From NCBI RefSeq assembly GCF_037083825.1, contig NZ_JBAPLU010000001.1, positions 186,001 through 250,000 on the forward strand: DNA of 64,000 nt, written 5' to 3'. Numbering within the stretch: the first letter of the stretch is position 1; every line of letters begins with the position of its first letter. The notes under the pieces are model-generated. The model had not been told where the DNA came from and searched no databases. It worked only from the letters and a program-made list of their open reading frames with translations. A program made the translations under genes and the position numbers. Source of the stretch: Klenkia sesuvii. Lineage in GTDB: Bacteria; Actinomycetota; Actinomycetes; Mycobacteriales; Geodermatophilaceae. Below are positions 63,915-64,000 of this stretch, one piece after another.

Positions 63915-64000
63915 GGTGCCAGCAGCTCCTCGGACCTCATGCCGCACAAGATACGTCGCCGCCGGGCGGCCCCGGGGCGCCGACGCACCCGTCCGGGTCA

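Noticed and set aside
1..64000. CRISPR arrays, insertion sequences, prophage genes or integrases
   Set aside because: No regularly spaced direct repeats, transposase motifs, terminal inverted repeats or integrase motifs were found when reading through. No attachment-site duplication was seen at the tRNA genes.

Overview
The window is about 64 kb of very GC-rich DNA (roughly 74 percent) with short intergenic gaps, many GTG starts and 1-4 base start/stop overlaps. Gene content (tRNA-Glu/Asp/Phe cluster, 13E12-type DUF222 HNH protein, ANTAR regulator, Esx/Ecc type VII secretion genes, pca/pob genes, IclR and TetR regulators) points to an actinobacterium. A Geodermatophilaceae-like soil or rock-surface genus is my best guess, but that is inference and not shown by a marker gene.

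Left part (1-9.4 kb): a metallophosphoesterase cut by the window edge, two lipoproteins, a hemerythrin protein, three tRNAs, a translationally coupled redox operon (small membrane protein, ApbE-like FMN transferase, ferric-reductase-like membrane protein, NuoF-like flavoprotein, ferredoxin), a two-component system and a STAS anti-anti-sigma protein. At 9.5-11.7 kb is a DUF222/HNH gene whose promoter overlaps a LexA-type SOS box. From 11.9 to 18.2 kb six glycosyltransferase genes run on the minus strand, most of them overlapping. A membrane-anchored protein of unknown function follows.

Middle (20.3-30.3 kb): pcaHGBDC on the minus strand, a divergent IclR regulator and pobA form the upper protocatechuate/4-hydroxybenzoate branch of the beta-ketoadipate pathway. 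Then come an ANTAR regulator, a TetR/membrane-protein divergent pair and small membrane proteins.

Right part (30.4-64 kb): a large type VII (ESX) secretion locus. It holds four tandem paralogous genes of unknown function, an 11.1 kb open frame with a CpnT-like WXG100 N terminus and several polymorphic-toxin domains, nine small immunity-like genes nested in one alternate frame of that open frame, YbaB- and EspC-like partners, a mycosin that has lost its catalytic serine, an Esx pair, eccB, eccD, eccC, secreted-substrate-like genes, eccE, a second toxin/immunity-like pair fused to an SseB domain, a beta-helix/AAA+ EccA-like ATPase, a GNAT protein and a MinD-like ATPase.

The probable novelty is the toxin region. 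Recognisable toxin domains and the C-terminal membrane domains all lie in one stop-free frame, while the immunity-like genes all lie in the single offset whose shadow rarely holds stops. The locus therefore looks like either one multi-warhead polypeptide with embedded immunity genes, or an array of displaced toxin/immunity cassettes that has kept frame. One toxin/immunity pair is clearly related to a second pair 20 kb away inside the same secretion locus.
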